Assembly: GCA_964646625.1 (NCBI GenBank)
Contig: CAZYHC010000018.1
Location: 1 to 64,000, forward strand
DNA length: 64,000 bases
Direction: 5' to 3'
From: DAOULT01 sp964646625
Lineage (GTDB): Bacteria > Chloroflexota > Anaerolineae > CAZYHC01
Position numbers and translations under genes: made by a program. Shown one piece after another: positions 39,398-47,669 of this stretch (within the stretch, counting starts at the first letter, position 1; the number at the start of each line of letters is the position of its first letter). Below the pieces are notes generated by a model. It made no database searches, had not been told where the DNA came from, and was given only the letters and a program-made list of their open reading frames with translations.

Positions 39398-40233
39398 GCT
39401 ATATTGGCCTGATAGCGGTATTCCTGCTGGCTTTCGGCTGTCGGGAACAGGTCGTGCCACCCGATCCGGTCCACGTCAGGATAGCAGGCTCTACGGCCAT
39501 GCAACCCTTGCTGGAGAGCCTGACCAAAGCCTATAGCCAGCATCATCCGCACGTGTCCTTTGCCGTGGAGGGCAGCAGTTCGAGGCTGGGCCTGGAGATG
39601 GCCCAGCAGGGGCAGGTGGATATCGGCGCTTCCTCCTGGTTTCCAGAGGGAGACGCGAGTGGGCGCAGGGGCGAAGAGGAGCGAGCGATAAGGGGTAAAA
39701 AGCTACAGGCTATCACCATTGCTCTGGACGGTCTGGCCGTCGTCGTCCACCCCGATAACCCGGTCGAGGGGCTGACCGGGCAGGAAATTAGAGACATCTT
39801 CTATGGCCGTATCCTGGATTGGTTGGAGGTTGGGGGTACGGTGGGGGACATCCTGGTCGTCAGCCGCGAGGATGGTGCGGGCAGCCGGGCTGCTTTCGAG
39901 GCCGTAATTATGGACGACGGCCAGTGGCCGGTGACGCTCGCCGCAGTGGTCATGCCCGGCAGCCAGGAGGTGGTCGAATACGTGAGCAGCCATCCCCACG
40001 CCATAGGCTACGTCTCGATGGGCTATCTGGGGGAGGCGGTCAAGGCCCTGGAGATCGATGGGACCGCGCCCACGCCGCAGACGGTCGGCGCTCAGGAATA
40101 CCCCCTGGTGCGGCCCCTGCTGCTCCTGACCGCGGAGCAGCCTTCGAAGGAGGTCCGGGCCTTCATCGACTTCATTTTAAGTCCGGCCGGGCAGGCTATT
40201 GTGGGGGAAAGGTACGGGCGGGTATCGAGCTAA
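39367..40233 (+). CDS. PstS-like phosphate-binding lipoprotein
   Basis: A 288-aa exported protein. The start chosen (MFAHRFAQ) overlaps the end of uppP; the longer frame lies inside uppP. The signal peptide ends in the lipobox LLAFGC. The mature part has VRIAGSTAMQPLLESLTKAY, SREDGAGSRAAFEAV and DGLAVVVHPDNPV, typical of the PBP-like-2 phosphate-binding domain. No pst permease or ATPase is nearby, so its partner is elsewhere or it acts as a sensor. It converges with the next gene by 4 bases. Confidence 0.9.
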   Translation: MFAHRFAQRIGYIGLIAVFLLAFGCREQVVPPDPVHVRIAGSTAMQPLLESLTKAYSQHHPHVSFAVEGSSSRLGLEMAQQGQVDIGASSWFPEGDASGRRGEEERAIRGKKLQAITIALDGLAVVVHPDNPVEGLTGQEIRDIFYGRILDWLEVGGTVGDILVVSREDGAGSRAAFEAVIMDDGQWPVTLAAVVMPGSQEVVEYVSSHPHAIGYVSMGYLGEAVKALEIDGTAPTPQTVGAQEYPLVRPLLLLTAEQPSKEVRAFIDFILSPAGQAIVGERYGRVSS

Positions 40234-40856
40234 TATAGAATAAATGGATTGCCTCTCTTCTCCTGCCCTACGGTAGTCTGCGGACCGTGGCCGGGATAGA
40301 CTATGGTATCTTCGGGCAGGGTGAAGATTTTGTTTTTGATGCTTTCCATCAGGGTGTAAAAGTCTCCGCCGGGCAGGTCGGTGCGCCCGATGCCCATGTT
40401 AAACAGGGTATCGCCGCTGAAGAGGATCCCCTCTTCCTCGTTATAGAGGGAGATGCCGCCCGGCGAGTGGCCGGGGGTGTGCAACACCTTCAGCTTTACC
40501 TGCCCCAGGGTGATAACGTGGCCCTCATCCACCAGCACGTTGGCGGGGGGGCTGTTTGCTACCCGCAAGCCGAATAGGCTGGCCCCACCGCCTGCCTCCA
40601 GGATGGGCGCTTCGGCCCGATGAGCGACCAGCGGCGCGCCGGTGGCTTTCATCAATTCGCCGTTGCCCAGGGTGTGGTCGAAGTGGCAGTGGGTGTTGAT
40701 TATGTACTTTATTATAAGATTGGCTTCCTCGACCTCGGCCAGAATGGGTTGCGGGTCGCCGCCGGGGTCGATAACTGCTCCTTCTCTGGTTTCCTGGCAG
40801 CCTACCAGGTAACAACTGGTTTGAACTGGCCCAACCACCAGTCTCTTGACGATCAA
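40230..40856 (-). CDS. metallo-beta-lactamase-fold hydrolase (glyoxalase II type)
   Basis: A 208-aa MBL hydrolase. The start chosen is TTG at 40856 with AAAGGAGG 6 bases upstream, giving MIVKRLVVGPVQTSCYLVG. The zinc motif THCHFDHTLGN is intact, with HTPGHSPGG and a later GHGPQTT. Length fits the small glyoxalase II-like or persulfide-dioxygenase-like subfamilies. The 44 codons of open frame upstream are not used. Substrate unknown. Confidence 0.9.
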   Translation of the reverse strand: MIVKRLVVGPVQTSCYLVGCQETREGAVIDPGGDPQPILAEVEEANLIIKYIINTHCHFDHTLGNGELMKATGAPLVAHRAEAPILEAGGGASLFGLRVANSPPANVLVDEGHVITLGQVKLKVLHTPGHSPGGISLYNEEEGILFSGDTLFNMGIGRTDLPGGDFYTLMESIKNKIFTLPEDTIVYPGHGPQTTVGQEKRGNPFILY

Positions 40857-40941
40857 AGTGGCCTCCTTTTTCTGGCAGCAGGCGGATAGGCAGGGCCGTA
40901 CCTCATTTTTTGCTATCCGCTGTTCTACAAGTGTCTGGGTT

Positions 40942-40969
40942 ATTATACTGTTTTGGCCTCTTTTGTCAA
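40942..40969 (-). promoter_or_regulatory. promoter for the MBL hydrolase gene
   Basis: On the minus strand TTGACA, 16 bases, then TATAAT. It leaves a leader of about 80 bases before the TTG start. Confidence 0.8.
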
Positions 40970-40987
40970 CGAGGGCTTGCCGGTTCA

Positions 40988-41016
40988 TTGCGGAAAAGGG
41001 GCGATGATGTTATAAT
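40988..41016 (+). promoter_or_regulatory. promoter for the secreted protein at 41068
   Basis: TTGCGG, 17 bases, then TATAAT (41011-41016). It gives a leader of about 45 bases with GAAAGGAGAAAG before the ATG. Confidence 0.75.
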
Positions 41017-41067
41017 AAGTACATGAAGACACTCTGTCAGCTCATATGATGAAAGGAGAAAGTTGAG

Positions 41068-41988
41068 ATGTCGAAGCAAGTGAGGATTTGGATTCCTGTG
41101 GCTCTGATGGTAGTGGTTCTGCTCTTCGTTTCTTCCCTGAATCCGGGCCGCGCCAGCCCCCTGAACGACGACCCGCAGGCCACCATCGCCGCCGCCGAAG
41201 CCACGCAGGCCGCCGCTGAGGCTACACAGGCTGCGGCCTTTGCCACCATTGCCGCCGTCGTGGCCGGCGAGGAGGAGGCTGCTCCGCCCCCTGCCGAGGC
41301 TGAGGAAGAAGCCGTACCCGCTCCACCACTGGTTATGGAGGGCATCATTCCCTTCGTTTCCGCTGAAGACCCGGCGGCCCTCAACCCGGTCTGGACGTGG
41401 CTGCCAGGCGAGCATCCCGACAACGCCTATTCGCTCAAGATAGAGCCTGGCGCGCTGACGCTCATGGCCGGGGATAACACCTTGCTGTTCAAGGAAGCGG
41501 AAGTGGAAGAGGAGCAATTCTTAGGCCCTCGCCTGGCACTGCCCGTCTCCGGTGATTTCGAGGTCCAGGTCAAGCTGCGTCACGAAGAGGGTGGGGGCGG
41601 TCAAAATGCCTGCCTGGGAGTAAGGTCTTTTGAGGAGGGCGGGGCCGCGCTGGCGATGTGTCGCACAGGACGCTCAGGCGGATACGACAGCTATGGAGAG
41701 TACAAGAGCTGGGAAGGAATCCGGATCTGGGGCCGCAAGGAGGGAGAGGAGGAGGGAGATTGGTTCGCACAGGAAAGCTATAGCGATCCCGACCTTTACC
41801 TCAAGATGGCGCGGCTGGAGAACCTGGTTTCTTTCTACTATAGTTGGGACGGCGACGAATGGCGGCCCATCGAGGAGGAGTACGTCTTCCGCCTGCCGTC
41901 CGAGGTCAGCCTCTTTCTGGTGGTATATTCGGATCGCAGCGAGGGCTTCATAGCCCGCTTCTGGGATTTCAGCCTGTCGCCCTTATGA
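41068..41988 (+). CDS. secreted protein with concanavalin-like (DUF1349-like) domain
   Basis: A 306-aa exported protein. The N-terminal segment (about residues 7-28) is a signal or anchor; residues 30-95 are an Ala/Glu-rich linker with a repeated ATQAAA pattern. The C-terminal 190 residues are beta-rich and resemble the DUF1349 concanavalin-like sandwich (ALTLMAGDNTLLFKE..., LRHEEGGGGQNACLGVR..., SFYYSWDGDEWRPI). Such domains often bind carbohydrate; no catalytic residues stand out. It stands alone on a consensus promoter. Confidence 0.75.
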   Translation: MSKQVRIWIPVALMVVVLLFVSSLNPGRASPLNDDPQATIAAAEATQAAAEATQAAAFATIAAVVAGEEEAAPPPAEAEEEAVPAPPLVMEGIIPFVSAEDPAALNPVWTWLPGEHPDNAYSLKIEPGALTLMAGDNTLLFKEAEVEEEQFLGPRLALPVSGDFEVQVKLRHEEGGGGQNACLGVRSFEEGGAALAMCRTGRSGGYDSYGEYKSWEGIRIWGRKEGEEEGDWFAQESYSDPDLYLKMARLENLVSFYYSWDGDEWRPIEEEYVFRLPSEVSLFLVVYSDRSEGFIARFWDFSLSPL

Positions 41989-42001
41989 GACGCCGTGGAA
42001 C

Positions 42002-42034
42002 AGGTGCCTGGCACTTTGGAAGTGCCAGGCACCT
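42002..42034. repeat. R1 palindrome upstream of the molybdopterin oxidoreductase
   Basis: AGGTGCCTGGCACTT, TGG, AAGTGCCAGGCACCT. Confidence 0.95.
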
Positions 42035-42056
42035 GAAACTCTGCTAGTTCATAGCC

Positions 42057-44003
42057 ATGAAAAAAATTTCAACCGTATGCGCTCGTGACTGCTACGATAC
42101 CTGCGCCTTGATAGTCACGCTCGGAGAATCAGAGCAGATTTTGTCCATCAAAGGCGATCCGAGAAATCCAGTAACGCAAGGCTTTACCTGTCCGCGGGGT
42201 GCCAAGGATCGTGAAAGGCTCTATAAGAATCGAGTTGAGGCCCCTTTCCTTCGTATAGAAAGCCATTTCGAGCGGACCGATTGGGAGCAAGGTCTGAGTG
42301 TAGTGTCGCAGAAACTCGGCGAGGTTCTGGAAAAGCGTGGCCCAGAGGCCGTATTGTACCTGGATTACGCTGGAAATTCGGGGTTATTGACGGAGGTATT
42401 TCCACGAAGATTGTGGAACGCTATTGGTGCTACCCAGACGGATCGCGCTTTATGCAGCAACTCGGGTCACACCGCGCTGGCTTTGCACTATGGGGAGAGC
42501 TACGGCATAACGCCTATCGAGCTTCTTTCCATGAACCTGGTCGTATTCTGGGGCTTTAACGCCGCCGTGAGTTCACCTCACGTATGGTCACTTGCCAGGC
42601 AAGCTCGCAAGTCACAGGGAACTCAAATGGTGGTCATCGACCCCAGGGAAAGCCGCACGGCAAAAAACGCCGACCTTTGGATCCAACCCAGGCCGGGAAG
42701 TGACGTGGCCCTGGCCTATGGGATAATTAACCACTTGATTCAAAATGATTACGTAGACCTGGACTTTATTGAAGAATGGACTCGCGGCTTTGAGCAGTTG
42801 AAGGTGGAAGCCAGTAAGTGGACTCCGGACAGGGTAGAGCTAATTACGGGAGTGGGGTGGGAACACGTCGAGCGGCTGGGAGAAGCCTATGGCCGTTTGA
42901 AACCCAGCGCAACCATGATTGGCATTGGGTTGCAAAAGTGCGACCAGGGCGCCGATCAGGTGCGGGCTGTATCGTTCATTCCCGCGCTGTGCGGCCTGCA
43001 CAGAGGTTTTTTCTACAGCAACGGCGATGCTTTTTCGATTAATGCCTCGCTGATTCCTGGAGAAGAACTGACAAACAAGAGCCCCAAAATTGTGGAACAG
43101 GTTGCCCTTGCCGATCTCGTCAAGGGTGGTGAGTTCCAATTTATCTACGTCAGTGGCATGAACCCTGCCTTGACTCTCCCAAATCAGAACGCCTTCAGAG
43201 AGGGCCTGTCGAGGGAAGACGTCTTTGTGGTGGTGCACGACACCCATTGGACGAAAACAGCACGGTATGCAGACGTCGTGCTGCCCGCCTCTACCTATCT
43301 CGAAAAAGACGACCTGGTCATTCCTTGGGGCCATAACTATGTCCAATATTCAAAAAGAGCCGTTCGCCCGCTCACTGACAGTCGAAGCGAGATTTGGATA
43401 ATGCAAGAGATTGCCAAGCGATTGGGTTTGACGGAGGACTGGCTCTATGAAGATGCCTGGGAAGCCGTCGAGGTGGCGCTTGAGAATGCCTTTGAGGAAG
43501 GTGATTTTGAATCTCTAAGAGCGGGAGCAATGCTCAAACTCCAGAGAAAGCCGGGGGATAACTATTCCACTCCGTCGGGCAAGATCGAGTTTTATTCTTC
43601 TAAAGCTGCGGAAATTGGCCTGAATCCTTTCCCCATACAGGCTCCGTCACGCCTCGAGAAGGGAAATTTCATCTTGCTAACCAGCGCCACTCCCAAATTC
43701 ACCAGTACGCAGTTTCAGGAAGTTTATGGTGCCATCCCTGCCATCGTGGTCGTGAACCCTCAAGACGCCAGGCGACTGGGTATTGAAAACGGAGATGTCG
43801 TGATACTCTCGAATGATCGCGGAAAAGTGAAAGTGAAAGCTGCTATCTCTAACACAGTCCTTGAGGGAGTATTGTGGTCACCACGGCAATCGGAGGGATT
43901 AGCGGGAGAGCCACAGAATGGTCTGATGAGTAGCACCCCGCAGAAGATTGGCAGCGGGCCGCGGTTTAATTCGACCACTGTAACTGTCCAGGTTGCCTTT
44001 TGA
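42057..44003 (+). CDS. molybdopterin-dependent oxidoreductase with [4Fe-4S] cluster
   Basis: A 648-aa protein of the MopB/DMSO-reductase superfamily. The N-terminal [4Fe-4S] ligands are C8, C12, C16 and C45 (CARDCYDTC...GFTCPRG). The bis-molybdopterin-binding regions include LVVFWGFNAAVSSPHVWSLA, VVIDPRESRTAKNADLWI, and in the C-terminal domain TPSGKIEFYSS and NPQDARRLGIENGDVV. ALCSNSGHTALALHYG may hold the metal ligand Cys or Ser, which I cannot fix. No small subunit or membrane partner follows, so electron partners are unknown. It could bind Mo or W. It lies just upstream of a Moco-type riboswitch. Confidence 0.9.
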   Translation: MKKISTVCARDCYDTCALIVTLGESEQILSIKGDPRNPVTQGFTCPRGAKDRERLYKNRVEAPFLRIESHFERTDWEQGLSVVSQKLGEVLEKRGPEAVLYLDYAGNSGLLTEVFPRRLWNAIGATQTDRALCSNSGHTALALHYGESYGITPIELLSMNLVVFWGFNAAVSSPHVWSLARQARKSQGTQMVVIDPRESRTAKNADLWIQPRPGSDVALAYGIINHLIQNDYVDLDFIEEWTRGFEQLKVEASKWTPDRVELITGVGWEHVERLGEAYGRLKPSATMIGIGLQKCDQGADQVRAVSFIPALCGLHRGFFYSNGDAFSINASLIPGEELTNKSPKIVEQVALADLVKGGEFQFIYVSGMNPALTLPNQNAFREGLSREDVFVVVHDTHWTKTARYADVVLPASTYLEKDDLVIPWGHNYVQYSKRAVRPLTDSRSEIWIMQEIAKRLGLTEDWLYEDAWEAVEVALENAFEEGDFESLRAGAMLKLQRKPGDNYSTPSGKIEFYSSKAAEIGLNPFPIQAPSRLEKGNFILLTSATPKFTSTQFQEVYGAIPAIVVVNPQDARRLGIENGDVVILSNDRGKVKVKAAISNTVLEGVLWSPRQSEGLAGEPQNGLMSSTPQKIGSGPRFNSTTVTVQVAF

Positions 44004-44028
44004 GAAAAGTTGATGTAAAATATGAGCC

Positions 44029-44130
44029 GTTCTCCGAGCCTCACGGCCTAAAGACAACGGTGTCCAGGGCTTGTGGCCGTTAAGGTGTCGGTGGAAACGC
44101 TGATGCCCCCCGTGTTTGGAAAGGAGAGCG
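44029..44130 (+). ncRNA. Moco-type riboswitch 1
   Basis: CGTTCTCC (44029) pairs with GGAGAGCG (44123). Inside are CTAAAGAC...GTCCA, a GGTGTCGGTGGAAAC region and the signature CCCGTGTTTGGAAAGGAG. These match the Moco RNA motif known from molybdenum-cofactor genes. A terminator-like hairpin CGGCGTT/AACGCCG followed by ATAATTTTT (44139-44176) lies just downstream, so control is probably of transcription. It precedes the 129-aa protein gene. Whether it reads Mo or W cofactor is not known. Confidence 0.85.
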
Positions 44131-44138
44131 TTCGCTTG

Positions 44139-44176
44139 CGGCGTTTTCCTTATAGGGGGGAACGCCGATAATTTTT
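44139..44176 (+). terminator. expression-platform hairpin of riboswitch 1
   Basis: CGGCGTTTTCC, a short loop and GGGGGGAACGCCG, followed by ATAATTTTTGCG. Its left arm overlaps the region just after the riboswitch P1 stem. Confidence 0.65.
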
Positions 44177-44191
44177 GCGAAGGGGGTGAAA

Positions 44192-44581
44192 ATGTCAGAT
44201 TTGGCAGAGAGGGTAAAAGCCTCTCTGGAGGAAGGGACTCTGCCCTGCGCAGTAGCTCACGGCCTGGCCGCGGAGTTCGACGTGTCTCCCGCCCGGGTAG
44301 GCGAGCTGGCGAACGAACTGGACGTCAAGATAGCACGCTGCCAGTTGGGGCTGTTCGGTTATGGCCCCAAATCTGAGGGTAAGCACAAGATCGTCCAGCC
44401 CGCCCCAGAGGTGGACGACGAACTGGCCCGCAGGCTGAAGGAAGAAGTAGATGAAAATCGTCTCTCTTGTGCCACCGCCTGGGCCATCGCTGATGACCTC
44501 AAAATCAAACGTCTCGACGTTTCCAACGCCGCCGAAGCGCTGGGCCTGCGCATGGTGCAATGTCAGTTAGGATGTTTCTAA
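44192..44581 (+). CDS. 129-aa protein with a duplicated Cys-containing domain, riboswitch-controlled
   Basis: A 129-aa soluble protein starting at ATG 44192 with AAGGGGG upstream (a GTG two codons earlier is possible). It is made of two copies of a domain of about 50 residues: each has 'L(P/S)CA.A..(L/I)A' and ends 'CQLG.F'. C19, C50, C93, C124 and C128 are the cysteines. A Lys/Gly-rich loop FGYGPKSEGKHKIVQ joins the halves. The helical pattern could be helix-turn-helix. It sits between two Moco riboswitches, so it probably serves Mo/W cofactor use, transport or sensing. I know no function for this family. Confidence 0.8.
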   Translation: MSDLAERVKASLEEGTLPCAVAHGLAAEFDVSPARVGELANELDVKIARCQLGLFGYGPKSEGKHKIVQPAPEVDDELARRLKEEVDENRLSCATAWAIADDLKIKRLDVSNAAEALGLRMVQCQLGCF

Positions 44582-44582
44582 C

Positions 44583-44615
44583 AGGTGCCTGGCACTTCCA
44601 AAGTGCCAGGCACCT
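44583..44615. repeat. R1 palindrome between the 129-aa gene and riboswitch 2
   Basis: AGGTGCCTGGCACTT, CCA, AAGTGCCAGGCACCT, the consensus form. Confidence 0.95.
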
Positions 44616-44624
44616 GTTGCAATT

Positions 44625-44722
44625 TTCTCCGACCTGCCGGTTCTAAAGGCTTTTCGCCCATGAGCGGCAGGCGTCAGGGTGTGGTGGGAAACAGCCACGC
44701 CTCCCGTGTTTGGAAAGGAGAA
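44625..44722 (+). ncRNA. Moco-type riboswitch 2
   Basis: TTCTCC pairs with GGAGAA (44717). Inside, CTGCCG/CGGCAG enclose CTAAAGGC...GCCCA, followed by GGTGGGAAACAGCCACGCC and CTCCCGTGTTTGGAAAGGAG. This is a clear second copy of the Moco RNA motif, upstream of tupA. Confidence 0.88.
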
Positions 44723-44786
44723 GAGCGTTTTGTTCGCCTCAAAGCTTCGTCAAAGCCTCCTCAGTAATGGGTGCAGTGGGTCGAGA

Positions 44787-44848
44787 GGGTTTTGCCTCTT
44801 TCCGTCGCGGGTCGGGGACGGAAAGGAGGTGAGGCCCTGCAAATTTTT
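44787..44848 (+). terminator. terminator hairpin downstream of riboswitch 2
   Basis: CTTTCCGTC and GACGGAAAG form a perfect 9-bp stem, lengthened by GCCTC/GAGG and GGG/CCC on either side with a mismatch, followed by TGCAAATTTTTG. It lies between the riboswitch and tupA and is its probable expression platform. Confidence 0.75.
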
Positions 44849-44907
44849 GTTGCCGCAAACTTACCCACGTCTATAAACCACTAAACTACTGAGGAAGGAG
44901 TTTTTTT

Positions 44908-45768
44908 ATGTTTGACAAAAGAAGAATCGCAAGCTTGTTCATTCTGCTTGCGCTGCTGTTGACCCTGGTTCCGCTGGTCGGCGCCGCTGAACCAGGCAAG
45001 CTGATCGTGGCTACCACCACCAGCACGGCCGACTCCGGCCTGTTGGATTTCATCCTGCCTGACTTCGAGGCTATCTATAACGTCAAGGTGGACGTTATCG
45101 CTGTGGGTACCGGCCAGGCGCTGGAACTGGGCAGAAACGGGGACGCCGACGTTGTTTTTGTGCACGCCCGTGAGAGTGAGGACCAGTTCGTGGAAGAGGG
45201 TCATGGCCTCAATCGCCAAGACGTGATGTATAACGACTTCATCATCCTCGGCCCGGCGGACGACCCGGCCGGCCTCAAGGACCTGACCGATGCCGCCGAA
45301 GCCTTAGCCAAACTGGCCGAGACCGAGACCACTTTCATCTCGCGCGGCGACGACTCCGGCACGCACAAGAAAGAAAAAGCTATCTGGGAGAAGGCCGGCC
45401 TCGAGCCTGCCGGCGACTGGTACGTTTCTGCCGGGCAGGGCATGGGGGCCGTCCTGACCATGGCCGACGAGATGCAGGCTTACACCCTGGCCGACCGGGG
45501 CACTTACCTGTCCCGCACCCTGGAAGGCATCGGCCTGGTGGTGCTGGTGGAAGGCGACCCCATCCTGTTCAACCCCTACGGGGTCATCGCCGTCAATCCT
45601 GAGTTGCACGAAAACGTCAGCTACGAGCTGGCTATGGCCTTCATCGACTGGCTGACCTCTGTACAGGTGCAATACAAGATCGGCCAGTTCCGCGTGGCCG
45701 ACAAAGTGCTTTTTACCCCCAACTCCGTGCCCTGGCAGGAGGCCCAAAGGCTGGCCGGGAGGGAATAG
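44908..45768 (+). CDS. tupA: tungstate-binding protein TupA
   Basis: A 286-aa exported solute-binding protein of the TupA/WtpA-like type. The signal peptide (1-26) ends VGAA. LIVATTTSTADSGLLDFILP and GDADVVFVHARESED contain the TTTS and oxyanion-binding residues typical of TupA. FISRGDDSGTHKKEKAIW is also diagnostic. The tupB and tupC genes are not adjacent but lie 2 kb away on the other strand. Riboswitch control fits a W/Mo transporter. Selectivity for tungstate over molybdate is family knowledge, not seen here. Confidence 0.92.
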   Translation: MFDKRRIASLFILLALLLTLVPLVGAAEPGKLIVATTTSTADSGLLDFILPDFEAIYNVKVDVIAVGTGQALELGRNGDADVVFVHARESEDQFVEEGHGLNRQDVMYNDFIILGPADDPAGLKDLTDAAEALAKLAETETTFISRGDDSGTHKKEKAIWEKAGLEPAGDWYVSAGQGMGAVLTMADEMQAYTLADRGTYLSRTLEGIGLVVLVEGDPILFNPYGVIAVNPELHENVSYELAMAFIDWLTSVQVQYKIGQFRVADKVLFTPNSVPWQEAQRLAGRE

Positions 45769-45792
45769 AACGGAACCCAGCATTGGGAAATA

Positions 45793-45826
45793 AGGTGCCT
45801 GGCACTTTGGGAAGTGCCAGGCACCT
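45793..45826. repeat. R1 palindrome between tupA and moaA
   Basis: AGGTGCCTGGCACTT, TGGG, AAGTGCCAGGCACCT, in the gap between converging genes. Confidence 0.95.
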
Positions 45827-45860
45827 GTTTGTTACATGCGGGTTTCTGACGGTTAGTTTC

Positions 45861-46847
45861 TCAGCCCCCAATCTCGGACATGGTGCGTCCCTGGGGAGCG
45901 ATGTGTTCGTCCAGGTGGTGCCGCTCCGGTTTGGCGTGGATGGCCTGGAGCAATAGAGCACGTATTTCGTCCAGGCCGGCTCCTTCTCTGAGAGGGGTGC
46001 GCAGGTCCAACTCGTAGTCGGAGAGGAGACAGGGACGCAGGCGCCCATCGGCGGTGAGACGTAGACGATTGCAGCGATAACAGAAATGCTGGCTGATCGG
46101 ATCGATGAACCCGATCGTGCCCAGAGCGTCCGGCAGACGGTAGTACCTGGCCGGACCACAGCCGGACTTGAGCTTGAAAGGTTTCAATTGGGCCAGTTCT
46201 TTCTCGATCCAGCCGCGCATCTCGCCGCCAGAGATGTAACCGTCTCCCGACCAGACGGTGCTCTTTCCTATAGGCATCATCTCGATGAAACGCACGTGCC
46301 AGTCTCTGGTCAGCGTCAGGCGGGCGAAATCCAGGACTTCGTCGTCGTTGAGGCCGCGCACCACTACGGTGTTGGTCTTGATGGGCAACAGGCCGACTTC
46401 CCTGGCGGCGGCCAGGCCGTCCAGCACAGCCGAGAGGCTATTCCGGCGCGTTATGTGGCGGAAACGTTCGGGACGTAGGGTGTCCAGGCTGACGTTGACT
46501 CGCTTCAGACCGGCCTGGGCCAGATCGTGGGCGTATTGGGCCAGCAGCGTGCCATTGGTAGTCATGGCTAGGTCGTCGATGCCGGGGATACTGGCCAGCA
46601 TCTCGACCAGCTCGACGATGCCCAGGCGAACCAGTGGTTCGCCGCCCGTGAGACGCACTTTGTGGATGCCCAGGCTCACTGCCGCCCGCACGACGAGCAC
46701 GATTTCCTCGTAGCTCAGAATGTCCTCGTGTGAGCGCATCTGCACCCCTTCGGGGGGCATACAATACATACAGCGCAGGTTACAACGGTCTGTAACCGAG
46801 ACGCGCAGATAATTGATCGGCCTATCGTAAGTGTCTGTATAGGGCAT
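45861..46847 (-). CDS. moaA: GTP 3',8-cyclase MoaA
   Basis: A 328-aa radical-SAM enzyme for the first step of molybdopterin synthesis. The N-terminal cluster is CNLRCMYC, SAM-binding RLTGGEPLVR follows, the C-terminal cluster ligands are in CYRCNRLRLTADGRLRPCL, and the protein ends SEIGG with the conserved GG tail. It shares no operon with tupBC, though it is read the same way. MoaC is not visible. Confidence 0.97.
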   Translation of the reverse strand: MPYTDTYDRPINYLRVSVTDRCNLRCMYCMPPEGVQMRSHEDILSYEEIVLVVRAAVSLGIHKVRLTGGEPLVRLGIVELVEMLASIPGIDDLAMTTNGTLLAQYAHDLAQAGLKRVNVSLDTLRPERFRHITRRNSLSAVLDGLAAAREVGLLPIKTNTVVVRGLNDDEVLDFARLTLTRDWHVRFIEMMPIGKSTVWSGDGYISGGEMRGWIEKELAQLKPFKLKSGCGPARYYRLPDALGTIGFIDPISQHFCYRCNRLRLTADGRLRPCLLSDYELDLRTPLREGAGLDEIRALLLQAIHAKPERHHLDEHIAPQGRTMSEIGG

Positions 46848-46891
46848 GGTTGTATATCCTCATCCTCTTTGTGGTTTTACAAAGGGCTTCC

Positions 46892-46924
46892 AGGTGCCTG
46901 GCACTTCCGAAGTGCCAGGCACCT
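46892..46924. repeat. R1 palindrome upstream of the second VapBC pair
   Basis: AGGTGCCTGGCACTT, CCG, AAGTGCCAGGCACCT. It lies between the divergent moaA and antitoxin genes. Confidence 0.95.
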
Positions 46925-46932
46925 TATGGTCG

Positions 46933-46961
46933 TTGACAGATACACACAGGTAGTATATAAT
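46933..46961 (+). promoter_or_regulatory. consensus promoter of the second VapBC-type pair
   Basis: TTGACA, 17 bases, then TATAAT: a perfect sigma-A promoter. The antitoxin probably represses it. Confidence 0.88.
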
Positions 46962-46987
46962 AAAAATGTGTACGAAAGGAGGTGCCT

Positions 46988-47293
46988 ATGGCAAGCTTGC
47001 TCCAGGAAAAATCCGAGAAAGAAAAGAAAGAGCGCATTAACGTGGTCATGCCTGCCTCGTTGATGGCCGAGCTGCGTCGTCTCATCCCGCCACGACAGCG
47101 CAGCCGCTTTATCGCCAGGGCGACGGCCGACCGCCTGCTTCAACTCAAGCAGCGCAAGGCCCTGGAAGAAGCCGCAGGAGCCTGGACAGATGAGAACCAT
47201 CCGGAGTTACAGACCCCGGAAGATGTCCAAAACTGGCTGAGAGAAATTCGCGCTTCCACGAATGAGCGGATACAAAGGCTGTTCGATGAATGA
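46988..47293 (+). CDS. antitoxin of a PIN-domain pair
   Basis: A 101-aa protein starting at ATG 46988 with AAAGGAGG 6 bases upstream. The N-terminal part is very basic with KKERINVVMPASLMAELRRL, a ribbon-helix-helix-like DNA-binding element, and the C-terminal part is acidic and helical, as toxin-binding tails are. The stop overlaps the toxin start by 8 bases. Confidence 0.8.
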   Translation: MASLLQEKSEKEKKERINVVMPASLMAELRRLIPPRQRSRFIARATADRLLQLKQRKALEEAAGAWTDENHPELQTPEDVQNWLREIRASTNERIQRLFDE

Positions 47294-47669
47294 GTATCTT
47301 TTGGACTCGGATGTTCTGATCTGGCAATTGCGCAGACGACCAGAAACGGTGGCCCTGCTGAATGAGCTATCCAGGACCGGCTTTATCGCCTGTTCAGCGA
47401 TATCTGTTGTGGAAATACAGGCCGGGGTCAGGCCCGGCGAGGAGGAGAAGACAGATACGTTCCTCACCTCTTTAAGGGTTTATAATCTCGATTTCGAGAT
47501 CGCCAGTCTGGCCGGGAGATATCTCAGGGACTACAAAAGCAAAGGCATTACCCTTGACTTCGCCGACGCCGTCATCGCCGCCACGGCCGTCACCCACGAA
47601 CTGACGCTGGTAACGTACAACGTCAGGCACTACCCCATGCCCGCAGTGCGGCTTTATCCTGCTCAGTAA
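47286..47669 (+). CDS. vapC: PIN-domain toxin (VapC-like)
   Basis: A 127-aa PIN nuclease of normal VapC length. D7 (or D9) in MNEYLLDSDVLIW, E43 in ISVVEIQAGV and D94 in LDFADAVIAAT form the metal site; the fourth acidic position reads N112 in TYNVRHYP, as in many VapC proteins. The start overlaps the antitoxin. It converges with tupC, overlapping it by 7 bases. Confidence 0.9.
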   Translation: MNEYLLDSDVLIWQLRRRPETVALLNELSRTGFIACSAISVVEIQAGVRPGEEEKTDTFLTSLRVYNLDFEIASLAGRYLRDYKSKGITLDFADAVIAATAVTHELTLVTYNVRHYPMPAVRLYPAQ

